The position numbers and the translations under genes were made by a program. DNA of 64,000 nucleotides. It comes from Apophysomyces variabilis. Taxonomy: Eukaryota > Mucoromycota > Mucoromycetes > Mucorales > Mucoraceae. Shown here piece after piece: positions 47,733-59,154 of the stretch. Position 1 is the first letter of the stretch; every line of letters begins with the position of its first letter. Below the pieces are notes generated by a model that ran no database searches, was not told the origin of the DNA, and saw only the letters and a list, made by a program, of their open reading frames with translations. The stretch lies in contig MZZL01000401.1 of assembly GCA_002749535.1 (NCBI GenBank), positions 172,796 through 236,795 on the forward strand, given 5' to 3'.

Positions 47733-50001
47733 ATGTCAATGCCAGTGCAAGCTGCTACAGCGATATATTCGCCTCAGCCTATCAGACCATCAATGGGAAA
47801 GAGAGATACTGAAGAAGAAGATGGTGCATGGGTTTTACCTGAAGTACATACGCCTTCCATCCTAAGTAATGTATTTGAAGGATGGCCCTCGTTTATTTTA
47901 ACCTCACCCTCACCACCAACGGATGAGAACGAGTACGAAGTTCCAGAAGTACGACCTCAAAATCCCTCACCACAGTCACCCGATTCGTTGGAATACCATT
48001 CAGCCCGTTCGGAATCCATCGACAGTGCCGCTTCTCCTGAACAAAGACAGAAACAACGAAAGCATCGAAGACCACGTAGTAGCATTGCTGTGGGAAATGA
48101 AGTCAACGAACTGCTTAAGAAAGATGATGTTCGAAAGGCTATTTCGGTTTTACAGGAAGCAGTGTCTTGCATGAATATGACAGATGAACCAGATCAGAAC
48201 CCTGGTTCAGTAGCCAAGATATACTCAAGGATGCTTAAAACGCTGTGTGAGCCGAATTTGGCCAATGTGGTAAATGATATGTCCGGCGTTGATTTAAAGC
48301 AACCAGATGCTATATACAACTCGGTTGTCTGGCGATTATTTACCAGAGTGGTCGAATCAGGCTATACGTTGGAGGTAAAGAAAATTCCTGGACAAGTAGA
48401 CATTGTTTGGTTTCACCAACATGTGAAAACACTAGAAAGATGCGCATATATCTGTAGTGAACTTTTTAGTACGCCATGATTACAGATCGTTGGCGTTGCA
48501 GGCGCTTTATTCTTTCCCTAGGGTAGGCTGGGACACGGAAATATACCGATTAGCAATTTCACTGCATCTAATGCAAACGCCTCAACAAGTGGAAGAAGCA
48601 GAATGGCTGCTGGGTGATTATGGAAGACCATTTATTGAGGTTACGAATCCATTAGCAGTGACTGATCTTCCACCGGTTCGCATTGAGACGCCTCTTATGA
48701 ATTCGGTCACCGACCATGATCGGTTCAAGCTTTGGATGTACTATCAGTCGGCATTAAATGGAACAGAGTGGGGTTCTCAAAAGGATCAATACGAAATTAA
48801 ACGCCGTCAAACGCTTAGCGCACTTGAACTACAAAAAGAAAGGAGGCGTAGTTTGACAGATCGAGCTATGCGATGGATGAACATTGAAACAGGTTCAGAA
48901 CGAATGGAGCGTGAGCATATGGATGCGGACAATACCATGATATTTACATCAATCAGTAAAAAGCAATTTGAGTACGGTTGGCAAGTGTACTCGGCGATGG
49001 GCAAGGCTGTGAATCAATTCACGCCTCGTGTAGTAATGCATCTGTGTTGGCGAGCCTTCAACGACACACCTTTAAGTAACGTGTCCCGTAGAATCCTATG
49101 GGAGTCCCGTGCATGGGCAGTTTACTCACGGTTCATGTGTTCGGAATATTTGCATCCGGAACAAGCGGAAACGCCTGGCTTTTTGCGTGACTTATTGTCC
49201 ATCAATGCCACTAGCGCGGAAAGTCGAAGCCTTGCACGGTATGTTAAGGCGATGAATGTCTACAATACTTTAGAGAGGTTAAAGCTGAACCAGCTATTGA
49301 CGGATGAACATGTGATTGTCCCCATCGTTTGTGCCCTACTGCATGAATGTCAAGGGACGCCGACAACCATCATGAAAATGTGTCGTAAAGCATTTGATAT
49401 TTGGCATCGGAAAGCTGAACTCGACACTTCTCATGGATTGAATGGCTCTGGGAGCTTTTCGATGTATTGGGCATTGATGATCTTTTGCTTAAAGTCTGGC
49501 GATATCTCGGATTTTGCAGAGGTGCTGCAGTGTTTGGAGGGCCAACTAACACTGTTACCCACATCACTGTTGGCACCCATCCAAACATTTCATGATCGTT
49601 ACTTATTATGCGGTCACAGGGATACGGAAGGAGCATCTAGTTGTTATTTCGACGGATATCTGTTCCAGCCTGTTAAATATACAGATGATAGTGGTGACCG
49701 TCAGGTGGAGGAAATGGATCAATGGGGCTTTGTGGCACCAACGGCCGCTGTCACACAAGAGAGACGAAAGTCAGCCATGGCGGAACCAATGGCATATATC
49801 GATCATGCACTTCACAAACGAACGAATATCAATGAAATCCAGGCTACCTGTCTTGCCAGGGCAGTCGGCATGGGGATAGCGAAGGACGAGATACTTGAAC
49901 CAAAAACGTTGTTTGTGTCACGGAACAAGCGATATGGTCTTGTTCGTCATTGTCTTCAGTCTGTAGGCAGTAAAAATAGAAATAAAAAATGGAAGAAATA
50001 A
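47733..50001 (+). CDS. Unrecognised helical protein, apparent +1 frame break
   Basis: Two long open frames overlap by about 40 bases. Frame 1 runs from the ATG at 47733 to a stop at 48477-48479 (248 aa). Frame 2 is open from 48436 and runs to 50001. Read as one product with one surplus base inside 48436-48476 it would be 755 aa. No GT-AG intron of reasonable size links them in phase. The first 120 residues are Pro/Ser/Glu-rich with a basic run ([13 protein letters not shown]). After that the protein is helical, with regularly spaced hydrophobic segments ([58 protein letters not shown]) that loosely recall helical-hairpin repeats such as PPR. It ends in a basic tail. I recognise no named family. 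Both frames have coding character, so a single gene with an indel (real or sequencing) is the simplest reading. Confidence 0.65.
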
Positions 50002-50090
50002 ATCGAATCAAATGAAGCATCTCTTTATTGGCACGAAGCAAGCGAATGGGATCAGTGAAGAAAACAATAACAACCGCAAAGAGACAGAGA

Positions 50091-50138
50091 CACACACAGA
50101 GACACAGAATGAGAGAGAGAGAGAGAGAAAAATAGACA
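50091..50138 (+). repeat. GA-rich tract upstream of the PPZ phosphatase
   Basis: Purine-rich repeats of GAGACA and GAGA types lie in the 265-base gap between the unrecognised 755-aa gene and the PPZ start. The opposite strand has CT microsatellite character, like the tracts near other starts in this window. Confidence 0.7.
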
Positions 50139-50266
50139 GAGACATACGGGGAGTGCGAGGATCGACACACGTGATAAAAACGGCCAAACCTTTTGTGAAT
50201 TGCACTAATTTTTGTTTCTCTTTTTTTTTTCCTTTATTACTTCTCACTACTTCTTGTGAGCTTGAC

Positions 50267-51833
50267 ATGGGTAACACGGCCTCAAAGAAACGTAAAGAAC
50301 GACCAAGTGTCATTCGTACAGACATTCCAGACAATGAATACTCTAATACCACTGCCACCTCGGTCAATTCTATCCTGGTCAACTCCAACTTTAATCCCCA
50401 GAAACAATCAAATTTACCGACTGCCGAGAATGCTTTTCAGTTTCCGAATAGCATTTCCAATGACAGGGTCAATCAGGATCTAGCACAAACACAGCAACAG
50501 GATCAGCAGATCGATGCCAATGAGCAATCTGTCACATCACTGAATCAGCTGACCCTCAGCTCACAAAATCAACTTACGGCAACTTCCGTTCGTTCTATTG
50601 GAAGGAATCTAGATATTGATGAATGTATTGGTCGACTGTTAGAGGTTGGGAGAAGTGGGAAAGTACATAGATCCTTGTGTTTCAAAAACTCGGAGATCAT
50701 CGCTATCTGTCGAGCGGCACAAGAAGTTTTTATGAGCCAACCAGTAAGTCTACTACAAAGCTCATAAATGAAAACATTAACATAGTTGCTCACTGCACAC
50801 GCATAAAAAAAGACACTTATAGAACTTAACCCTCCAGTTAAGATTCTAGGGGATATCCACGGTCAATATCATGACTTGATTCGGTTATTTGAAATGGTGC
50901 GGAAAAGAAAAAAGAGAAAAAATCACGTTTCGTTCTAACTCCCCAGATTTGTTCAGGGTGGATTTCCGCCTGACTCGAATTACTTATTCCTAGGAGATTA
51001 CGTGGATCGAGGCAAACAAAGCTTGGAAACTATCCTATTGCTCTTTTGCTACAAAATTAAGTTTCCCGAAAACTTTTTCTTGCTACGTGGAAATCATGAA
51101 TGCGCCAACGTAACACGAGGTACCCAAAAAATCATATCATGTTGGAAAAAGGATTATCTCTTGACCCTTGTAAGAACATCTTAGTATACGGATTCTATGA
51201 TGAATGCAAACGGCGAACAAACGTAAAGATATGGAAAACCTTTATAGACGCGTTCAACGCACTTCCCATAGCTGCTCTGGTGGCCGGTAAGATCTTCTGC
51301 GTGCATGGAGGCCTGAGTCCATCGATGCATTCCATGGATGATGTTCGCAATATCATGCGACCTACAGATGTTCCCGAATATGGCTTGCTAAACGACCTGT
51401 TATGGTCCGATCCGTCGGAAACTGCAGTGGACTGGGAAGACAACGAACGTGGCGTCTCCTATTGTTTCGGAAAAAGAATCGTGAACGATTTCCTGGCCAA
51501 ATATGATCTGGATCTTGTTTGTCGTGCTCACATGGTGGTCGAGGATGGTTATGAATTTTTCAACGAAAGGACTCTTGTTACTGTATTTTCAGCACCTAAC
51601 TATTGCGGTGAATTTGATAATTTTGGTGCGATCATGAGCATCAACGAAGAACTGTTGTGCAGCTTTGAATTACTCACACCCACTGATCATCCGCCCGCTA
51701 GACTGGCAGCATTAAGCAAATCCAAAGGACGAAGGCCAAGGTAAATCAAAGACAAAGAAAATATGACACTAACCTTGTTTGCAGTCCGCCGATGTTGGAT
51801 CCATTACCACAACAACCAGAACAAAGTACTTAA
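50267..51833 (+). CDS. PPZ-type Ser/Thr protein phosphatase
   Basis: PP1-related fungal phosphatase; yeast Ppz1/2 control K+/Na+ homeostasis and cell-wall integrity. Five exons close exactly: 50267-50743, 50813-50896, 50957-51119, 51185-51740, 51785-51833, giving 442 aa. The protein starts [10 protein letters not shown], a myristoylation signal as in yeast Ppz1, followed by a 110-residue Asn/Gln/Ser-rich region much shorter than yeast's. The catalytic domain has all metal motifs: [28 protein letters not shown] and [13 protein letters not shown]. Met after RAH, rather than the Gln of PP1, points to PPZ. The acceptor of exon 2 (50811-50812) was chosen by phase. The C-terminus is Pro/Gln-rich. 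No regulatory signal is evident besides the purine-rich leader. Confidence 0.93.
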
Positions 51834-52218
51834 TGACTCCTTCACTGTACATTTGTTTGCTCAATTTTACCCTCCATTACCGTATATTTTTTTATCTTTT
51901 TTGCATATCTTTCGTTTGGCCGAATTTTTTTATTCAGTTAATCTTTATTGATTTTATGAGCTTTCTCCGAGTAACTGTCGCCGCCAAAACAATAGGCCCA
52001 AGTTTATTCTGCTACTGTTCGGATAAACAGTGTTGCGTTAATCTAAGTTGTTGTATTCGATGATAAAACGATGAAAATCATTGTAGCGTACTTGATTGAA
52101 TCAACTGTTTCAACTTTTCAAGTTGACGATATAAGAAAAAACATTGTATACAAAACTTAAAATACTTTTCTTTCTTTCTGTTCATTAGGGTAGATTTACA
52201 GCGGGCAGGGAACGTTGT
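51834..52218. other. Convergent intergenic region, PPZ / ELP3
   Basis: 385 bases between two stop codons on opposite strands. It is AT-rich and should hold both 3' UTRs and poly(A) sites. Nothing else is seen. Confidence 0.6.
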
Positions 52219-54218
52219 TTAAACAAGCATCTTCGACATATAGGGTCCTATTTACCAGAATAGGCTTTAGTATCAACTAACCAAGCTTACAACCATTATA
52301 CGTACCATCTAAATGATAGCCAAGTTTGGCATAATAGTTTCTCACACCAACACCGGAGATGACGCTTAGTTTTACACTGCCATGTTCTTCTCTAGCAATT
52401 CTTTCGGCTTCCTCCATCAGTAAAGTACCAAAACCTTGATGTTGGAATTTTGTAGGATCACGGTCATGCATAGGTACAACCGAACCGTAAACGTGAAGTT
52501 CTCTCACAATCGATGTTTGACCAGCAGATACCAATTCGGGTCGGAACGTTTGTGGTGAACACTTTCTTAGTCGCAGTAGACCGACTAGAATATCCTGATG
52601 GGGATCTTCGTAAGACAAAAAGGTTTCCCAGCCGCCATTTGCGACGTAATCGCGTCGGATTAACTCTACTTCGTCTGGTTTGATCTTCTGGTGAATTTCC
52701 GTGATACCGACTTCTCGAGTTCGGACATCCCGACATTCTGTCCCCAAATCTTTCATACGATTCAGCGCCAACTCACGCAGATTACCGTGCTCAACACCAG
52801 ACGTAACCAGCGGCATAGGAATATCACGCTGCACACGGTAAACACGTGTCCATGGAGGAACAAGGGCGAGAATCCTTGCAACCAAATCGACCAGCGCGTT
52901 TGGCGTATAGTTCTGGTATCTTCCCGTTCGCCAAAGCTCGTACAGACCTGTGCCACGGATGACCAACGTAGGATAAATCTTCAAGCCATCTGAACGGAAC
53001 GCTGGGTTCTCAAAGTACTCCTTAAACTGCTCCATATCACGTTCCATTCCAACATTCGGTAGATCAGGCATCATGTGGGCAACAACTTTAAAACCTGCAT
53101 CTTTAGCAAGATGGAATGACTCCGAGACTGCTTTGACCGTATGACCTCTGTAGATCCATGCATGAATGGATACACATACAATGATAACAAGACATTTCTT
53201 TACCTGTTCGTATCCCTTGCAACATCTTCATATACGCTTTGAACTCCAATTTCCAGGCGAGTACAACCATATCGTAACATCTGACTTAAGTGCGGTTTCA
53301 AACAGTAATCTGGTCGGGTCTCGATGGTGATACCAATGCATTTTGTTTGACTCCTTTGCGAATATCTATAGTAAAGCGGATATAAGCAACACAGAGCGTA
53401 CATGATACCATTTGTGCTATTTTACCTCACGGCTTCATCCACGTCATTGCTTGCATGACCTGACAATGCATCGTGCAGGTTGGCAATGAACCAATTCCTA
53501 TAATCTTCGGGCATGGACATGAAAGTACCGCCCATAAGGATATATTCGACTTTATCTACGCTGTGACCAAGACTTCTCAATTGGTCCACACGTCCTCGAG
53601 CTTGTTCGTAAGGATCATATCTGGCTCGAATAGCACGCATAGAAGTGGGTTCGTATCCGGTATAAGATTGCGTTGAATACTCGAAATCGGAATCAGGTCC
53701 ACCTGGACAGTAGCTGTTCATGCACAGTAACAAAGCTTTTTAATATTTTCAAACCCGTATTCGGCTATTGCGTATACTCACACACAGATATTTCCTGTCA
53801 TTGCAATATGGGGACAACGATGAGGTTTACACATGACAGCCACTACTGCGATCTATGTCTCCATTAGTTGTACGATTTATCAAAACTAAACAAACATACT
53901 CCGGAAGCAGTTCGAATAGGTTTTGCTTTTAGCTTCGGTAAAAGTGCAGCCTTATGCTGTTCAGGAATTGCAGCAATAATATCCACAAGCTTAGGTTGAT
54001 TTTGAAGCTTGTTCTTGCGTGAAATTCTGTTTTTTAATCCATTCAGGTTGATGTCTTTCCCAGATTCGGTTGCTGCAACAAGCTCTGCTACGATTTCAGC
54101 GCAGGTTTTCACCATAAGTTCTGCCTGTGTAGGCCCTAATAGCAGGGTAAGTTAACCGATCGATACGGTTACCGCAATGCACCCGTTATGATTTACCTTT
54201 CTTTGTTTTTGCAGACAT
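52219..54218 (-). CDS. ELP3: Elongator complex catalytic subunit ELP3
   Basis: Radical-SAM/acetyltransferase enzyme that starts cm5-type modification of wobble uridine in tRNA. Seven exons close exactly: 54218-54197, 54135-53900, 53852-53782, 53713-53426, 53365-53204, 53147-52306, 52247-52219, giving 549 aa (547-557 in other eukaryotes). The iron-sulphur motif reads [14 protein letters not shown], followed by [19 protein letters not shown]. Then come IETRPDYC and MMPDLPNVG, and the C-terminal KAT domain with [17 protein letters not shown]. The final exon is 29 nt and adds the conserved end GPYMSKML; reading through the last donor gives a different, non-conserved end (GTYNGCKLG). The first exon is also short (22 nt). 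It is divergent from uL6. Confidence 0.95.
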
Positions 54219-55417
54219 GACGGAGATCGCAATTGGGTTCACAGTATTAAAAAATACACTGCGGTTTTTCCACCCATATATTAAGTCTTTGACTTTTGGG
54301 CACCCAAAAATTTTTCGGACTCAGTCCCACTGACATCCCGTCACCGACTATCGAACTATATTGGAAAGATGAGGTAGCAAACCATCTTCACAAAGTTTGG
54401 TCCGTCTTAGTAGACCATTAAAAACAAGGATTTTTTACCAAATGCATTGCTGATAGTATGATAAAGTCCTTTCACGCAGCAAATTCAGTATATACGCAAT
54501 AACCAATAGGAAATGAGTATTTGGAGAGCTTAGACCGGGCAAACCATCTGTTTGTGCTACTTGGATTAAATAGCTATGGATATCCCTCATCAATCCTTAG
54601 GGCAACAGTTTATCATAAAGTAAAAACTTCTATTGCATACCAACCGTTATTGTTAGGTTGTTCGTGCAAGTTTCCATGATAGTAAAGACAATTACTTACC
54701 CCGTGAACAGAGCCCATGCCTGAGTAATCACCGGAGGCAATAAGGCAAAAATCACTACAGCAAAACTATTACATAAAAGGGTTACACGTTATTCTTTTTT
54801 AAATCTTCCACTCAATCAGCTACATTTTATATGGCTATCTTCTTTTCTTTTTCCACTATCCAACAACATCATTGTCAATTAGCAAGTAATATCTTTTTTT
54901 TTTCTTTCATCACCAGGGAAAAGTTTAAGAGGTCGCGAGAAAGCTGTTGCTATCTAACATATTTGCTAACTTCCCTCACTACGGGCGTTAGTGTCAGTGA
55001 TATTTTTTCTACACACACCATTCATGCATTCAAAAGGGTTATTTCAATAACTTTCTATGCTGCTTTTAGTTGCTTAATAGTATACCGAGTCTTACCTATT
55101 AGCAACATATGTTCGTACACTTAAAGGATAAATGCTTCTACATTATTTTTGTTTATATAACTCCTCATGCTCCTTCTAAGTGATACAGCAAGAAATAGGC
55201 TCACAGTCAGTGCGGTAAGCTTTTGAGATGATTTTAAAGACAAAATGTGTTCTCAGCCAAGGTGACTATTTCGCACCCCGCCATCACCCAATTCTTCTAA
55301 ATTCAGTGGCGCAATATGCGCCGGGAAGGACTTCCTCTTTTTCTTCCGTTTCCTATTGCCTGCATCCCATCCATCTATCCATCCATCCAACCACCCATCT
55401 ATCTATTATAATCTATA
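54219..55417. other. Divergent intergenic region, ELP3 / uL6
   Basis: 1.2 kb between the ELP3 and uL6 starts. A plus-strand open frame at 54831-55124 is Phe/Ser/Thr-rich with no motif. The last 60 bases before the uL6 ATG carry a short CATC/CTAT tetranucleotide repeat. No RNA gene is seen. Confidence 0.55.
55364..55407 (+). repeat. CATC/CTAT tetranucleotide repeat in uL6 leader
   Basis: Imperfect copies of CATC and CTAT follow one another just before the uL6 ATG at 55418. The tract is C/T-rich, in line with pyrimidine-rich leaders common at ribosomal protein genes. Confidence 0.65.
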
Positions 55418-56046
55418 ATGAAAGACATCCAGAAGACCGATCAACTTATCATTCCCGACAACGTTAAAGTCACCGTCAAGGCTCGTGTCATCACAGTGGA
55501 GGGACCTCGCGGCACACTAAGCAAGAACCTGAGACACCTGAACATCGAAATCAAGGCTGTCAAGGACAAACTTAATTTCGCCGTCTACCATGGCACACGC
55601 AAACACGTTGCATGCATCCGCACCGTCCGCTCGCTGATCAACAACATGATCACTGGTGTGACTAAGGGTTTCCAATACAAGATGCGCTACGTGTATGCTC
55701 ACTTTCCCATCAACGTCATTGTAAACGACGGTGGCAAGGCTTTGGAAATTCGCAACTTTTTGGGTCAAAAGGTTGTTTTCCACGTCAATATGCGTGAAGG
55801 CGTTACTTGCGAAGCCTCTAAGGCTCAGAAAGATGAATTGGTATTGACTGGTAACGATTTGGAGGCAGTTTCTCAGTCTGGTACGTGGTTTGGGCAAGGA
55901 GGATGGCGAATTAGAAAGACTAAAAAATTGCTATTTTTATTTTTACAGCGGCTGATATCCAACAATCTTGCCTTGTCAAGAACAAGGATATCAGAAAGTT
56001 CTTGGATGGTATCTACGTCTCGGAACGCAATGTTCTGGAAGACTAA
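55418..56046 (+). CDS. RPL9: 60S ribosomal protein L9 (uL6)
   Basis: Component of the large cytosolic ribosomal subunit near the GTPase-associated centre. Two exons, 55418-55880 and 55949-56046, give 186 aa, close to the usual 190. The N-terminus [18 protein letters not shown] and the blocks [35 protein letters not shown] and FPINVIV are diagnostic. The second exon completes [20 protein letters not shown] and the acidic end. The frame stays open into the intron, so an unspliced reading gives a false 219-aa product. The pyrimidine-rich leader precedes the ATG. Confidence 0.97.
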
Positions 56047-56421
56047 AGGATGCCCGAAAACAAAGCAACACTTGTAATAAAGATACACACCTGTCCCGGG
56101 ATTGGCTGCAGTCGTCATCCCACCCTTTTTTAACGTGTTGGAGTGGATGCAGTTGATCATTTGTATATAGACGAAAGGGGAAAACAAAAAAGGGAAATTA
56201 GTTAGTTATTCATTAGCGTCAATTTGTCAAAGACAAAAATAAAATAACCTTTGTCTTGTGTATTAAAATGGTGCTTTTTTTGTTAAAGGAATGATAGCGT
56301 ATGATTAAAAAAAAAAGAAAAGAAAAGAAGATGGATAGGAGGCTGAAAATATATAGACATTACAGGTGAATACAGAAAGACGAGAGGGAAAATCGATCAT
56401 CGTGATGACATTAGAAGAAAT
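56047..56421. other. Convergent intergenic region, uL6 / HSP70-like
   Basis: 375 bases between two convergent stop codons, purine-rich near 56305-56335. It probably holds both 3' UTRs. No other feature is seen. Confidence 0.6.
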
Positions 56422-58696
56422 CTACTTTCGCTTTCCAAATTTCAATGTACCAAAGAATTTCTTTGCCGTGCTGCCACCACCAGCGATTCCGTTCGAATGT
56501 TTTGAATCGCCATCATAGAAGGTATCGTCTTCTTGCATGCTACGTGGGTATGACTTGGCTGGTGATGGGTAACCATACTCTTGGTGAGACGGCAACGAAG
56601 GCGGACGAGAGACGGTATAAGGGCTCGACAAGTTGGAGTTGGATCCATTTGTATAGTAACCATAGCCAAATCCACTTCCTTGACCTGGCACTTCAAGTTC
56701 GTCAGGTTTCATAGGAGGACCCGCTAAACCTGCATTCATCGAATGAAGTCCTCTTTCCAGCGTCTCAAAGGCAGAAGTAAAAGTGAATACGCGATCTCGT
56801 ATATGTGCTTCGATTTTGATTTCGGTCTGACCAAAGAACATTTTGATAGTCATGAAGATCGGCTCGCCTTTCTGTACACCTTGGAATTTGGGCATTTTAA
56901 TGGGGAAACGGGCCACTTTAAAAACACTTGGATGGGTTGTAAGACGCGGAGTAGTCCCTTCGCCATCATAGGCAAACAAATCTAAATTCAGTTTTCGTTA
57001 GTTCAGATCAAACATTTCCAGCATTGCTAGAATAGTATATATACCTGTATCAGTATCATTTGGATAGGCAATCATGAAATTTTTGGAAACACATTCATCG
57101 ACTTTGACAGCTTGGCCTTTTTGCACATAGATGCTGAAGCGCTGCTTGCAGAATAATCGACCATCATCACCTTTGATGCATTGATCTGCAGGATCAAGAC
57201 GTGGATCGAATACCATACGAGTTTCAACACCATAAGTGCGACGAGACACACGCTCTGTCACCATACGCGGATTGAGACCAAAGTAGACGGCACCCCTAAC
57301 AACTGCCAGTTCACCACGAGGTGGCACTCCTATGAAACCGACACGGCTTTGAAAGACTTCACGCACTCGTCGATAAAGATAAACTGATTGGCCAAAACCT
57401 CCAACTAGGAAAATGGCATCCAACATGATATGGGATTGTCGGAGTTGATCATCAATCAGTTTAAGGACTTGGTTGATAACAGGTTCAAAGACATGGTCGC
57501 GTAACTCTTTTGCTGGGAGATGCAAGTTGCCGTCCTCAATCCCCGCATCCGGATCATCTACGTCTCCTAAGCCTAACGAGGCAGGAAGAGGGAGGAACTG
57601 TTCTTCCTCTCCGTCAAATTGGGGCTGATAAAAAAAAAGGGGGGAAGGATGGTTAACATAGTTGAAGGCAAAACAATGATAGTACCCTATTCATACCTTA
57701 ATAGCTTCCACAAATGTTTCCATCATGGACTCCATGGCAGTGTCGCTGACTTTACCGTGATGATAAAACCGGTTTTTCAGGTATTCCCGCATGCGGACGT
57801 CCAAAAAGGTGGATCCGCAGGAGTCACCCTGACCCTTCGTCACTTCCTTAAGAGATCTCCTGTTGCCAGAGTCGTCAATTTCAAATACAATTAGATCGAC
57901 AGTTCCACCACCAGCGTCACAGATCATGAATCGTTGGCCATGACCCAGATTAAATTGATCGCTCTTTTTCTCGCAATACAAAGCTGCTGCTTCAGGCTCA
58001 CTGATTAGCATCAGTCGGTCGGGATGGTCCCAACGGTTAATGATTCCCGCACGGATCGCGGCCTCACGCATCGTTGCTTTGGCCTGATCGCTCCACATGG
58101 CTGGTACAGTCAAACAGTAACGGAATTTGGATTGGTCATAGTTGGATGCAAACCCGCGCTGCAGTTCTGCACTAACATGAGCGTGGAAAGCTTCAAGGTA
58201 ATCGGTGATGGCTTCTAATGCTGTCAAACCATTGGGTAATGGCGGCAGCTCCAAATTTTCGTCCAAGTGAAGTTTAAAGCGAGATAACAAATGGTCGTGG
58301 TTGTTGCGTTTGAATGCTAATTTTCGCGCTTCTTGACCCCATGCAACCAGCTTTGTCGAGCCACTACGATACAAAGAAAGAGTGGGTGTTTTCGGGTACA
58401 CATTCATCTGCTTTGGCCTAAGTTTTTCCTTCAAGCTTTAGTTCAATGTTCTTTTCTTTTTTTTCATTCCCCAGACATGATTAGTCTTTTCATTTTTACC
58501 ATCTGGTGATGTCAACGATTTCATCGCCTCCATCTTTTGTGAAGGCATAACAACAACCTGAGAAAGTTGTACCAAAATCTAGTGATAGAGTTTTGTATTA
58601 ATAACCATGACAACTCAAGGTAAAAGTAAGGTTACCTATGCCAATGACATAGGAGTACTCTGATAAATCGAAGGCTTGTGGTGCTTCAAATGACAT
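56422..58696 (-). CDS. Atypical HSP70-family ATPase
   Basis: Actin/HSP70-fold ATPase, more like the divergent HSPA12-type group than canonical chaperones. Five exons close exactly: 58696-58636, 58578-58500, 58435-57697, 57624-57045, 56981-56422, giving 672 aa. ATPase motifs are DFGTTFSGCCYAF (phosphate 1), LTVPAMWSDQAKATMREAA, LISEPEAAAL, DAGGGTVDLIVFEI (phosphate 2) and the adenosine motif LVGGFGQSVYL. A normal substrate-binding domain and EEVD tail are not recognisable. Instead the C-terminal 90 residues are Gly/Tyr/Ser/Pro-rich and end in KKFFGTLKFGKRK. The role is unknown; client binding would be inference. It is divergent from RSM22, 458 bases away. Confidence 0.88.
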
Positions 58697-59154
58697 TAGT
58701 CTAGTCTATTTGGTTTAATGCGTAATAAAAGAAAGAAAAAGGAAAGGGAAACGTAGGGTATTAAAGAGAAGAGACTAGAAGATAATGGGTCAATATAGAG
58801 AAAAGACAGAAAACACGTTGGCAGTCTAAAATAAAGGGAAAAAAGGAGGAAGGAGTTTCGTTTTTTTATGGTTCCAGTCGCACAAAGCGATCTCAGGAAC
58901 ACCAGAAAGTCCCAAAACGGCCCCGCAGCCAGCGCTCCAACAGTGGCTTGTGTTCTCCCCCATGTCCTTTCTTCGCCTTCATCGATGCACGCGCTTGTCG
59001 ACCCATGCCATTGGACGGGCCTACACAACAAATAAAGTTATCTTCCTGAATGAAGAACAACTGAAAGCCTTCGATCCGAATTCTCCAGAGTAATAGATCG
59101 AACAAAATGTAAAACTAGACGGAGCTAATTCTTAATGATCCCAGATCTCTTGGC
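58697..59154. promoter_or_regulatory. Divergent region, HSP70-like / RSM22
   Basis: 458 bases between two starts on opposite strands. A minus-strand open frame at 58893-59105 has no family signal. RSM22 proteins normally start with a mitochondrial signal that is not visible in the accepted model, so an upstream RSM22 exon could lie here. I could not find one. Confidence 0.45.

Noticed and set aside
48457..50001. The 514-aa downstream frame as a separate gene
   Set aside because: It has no ATG at its start, overlaps the upstream frame, and continues the same kind of helical protein, so a single gene with a one-base break fits better.
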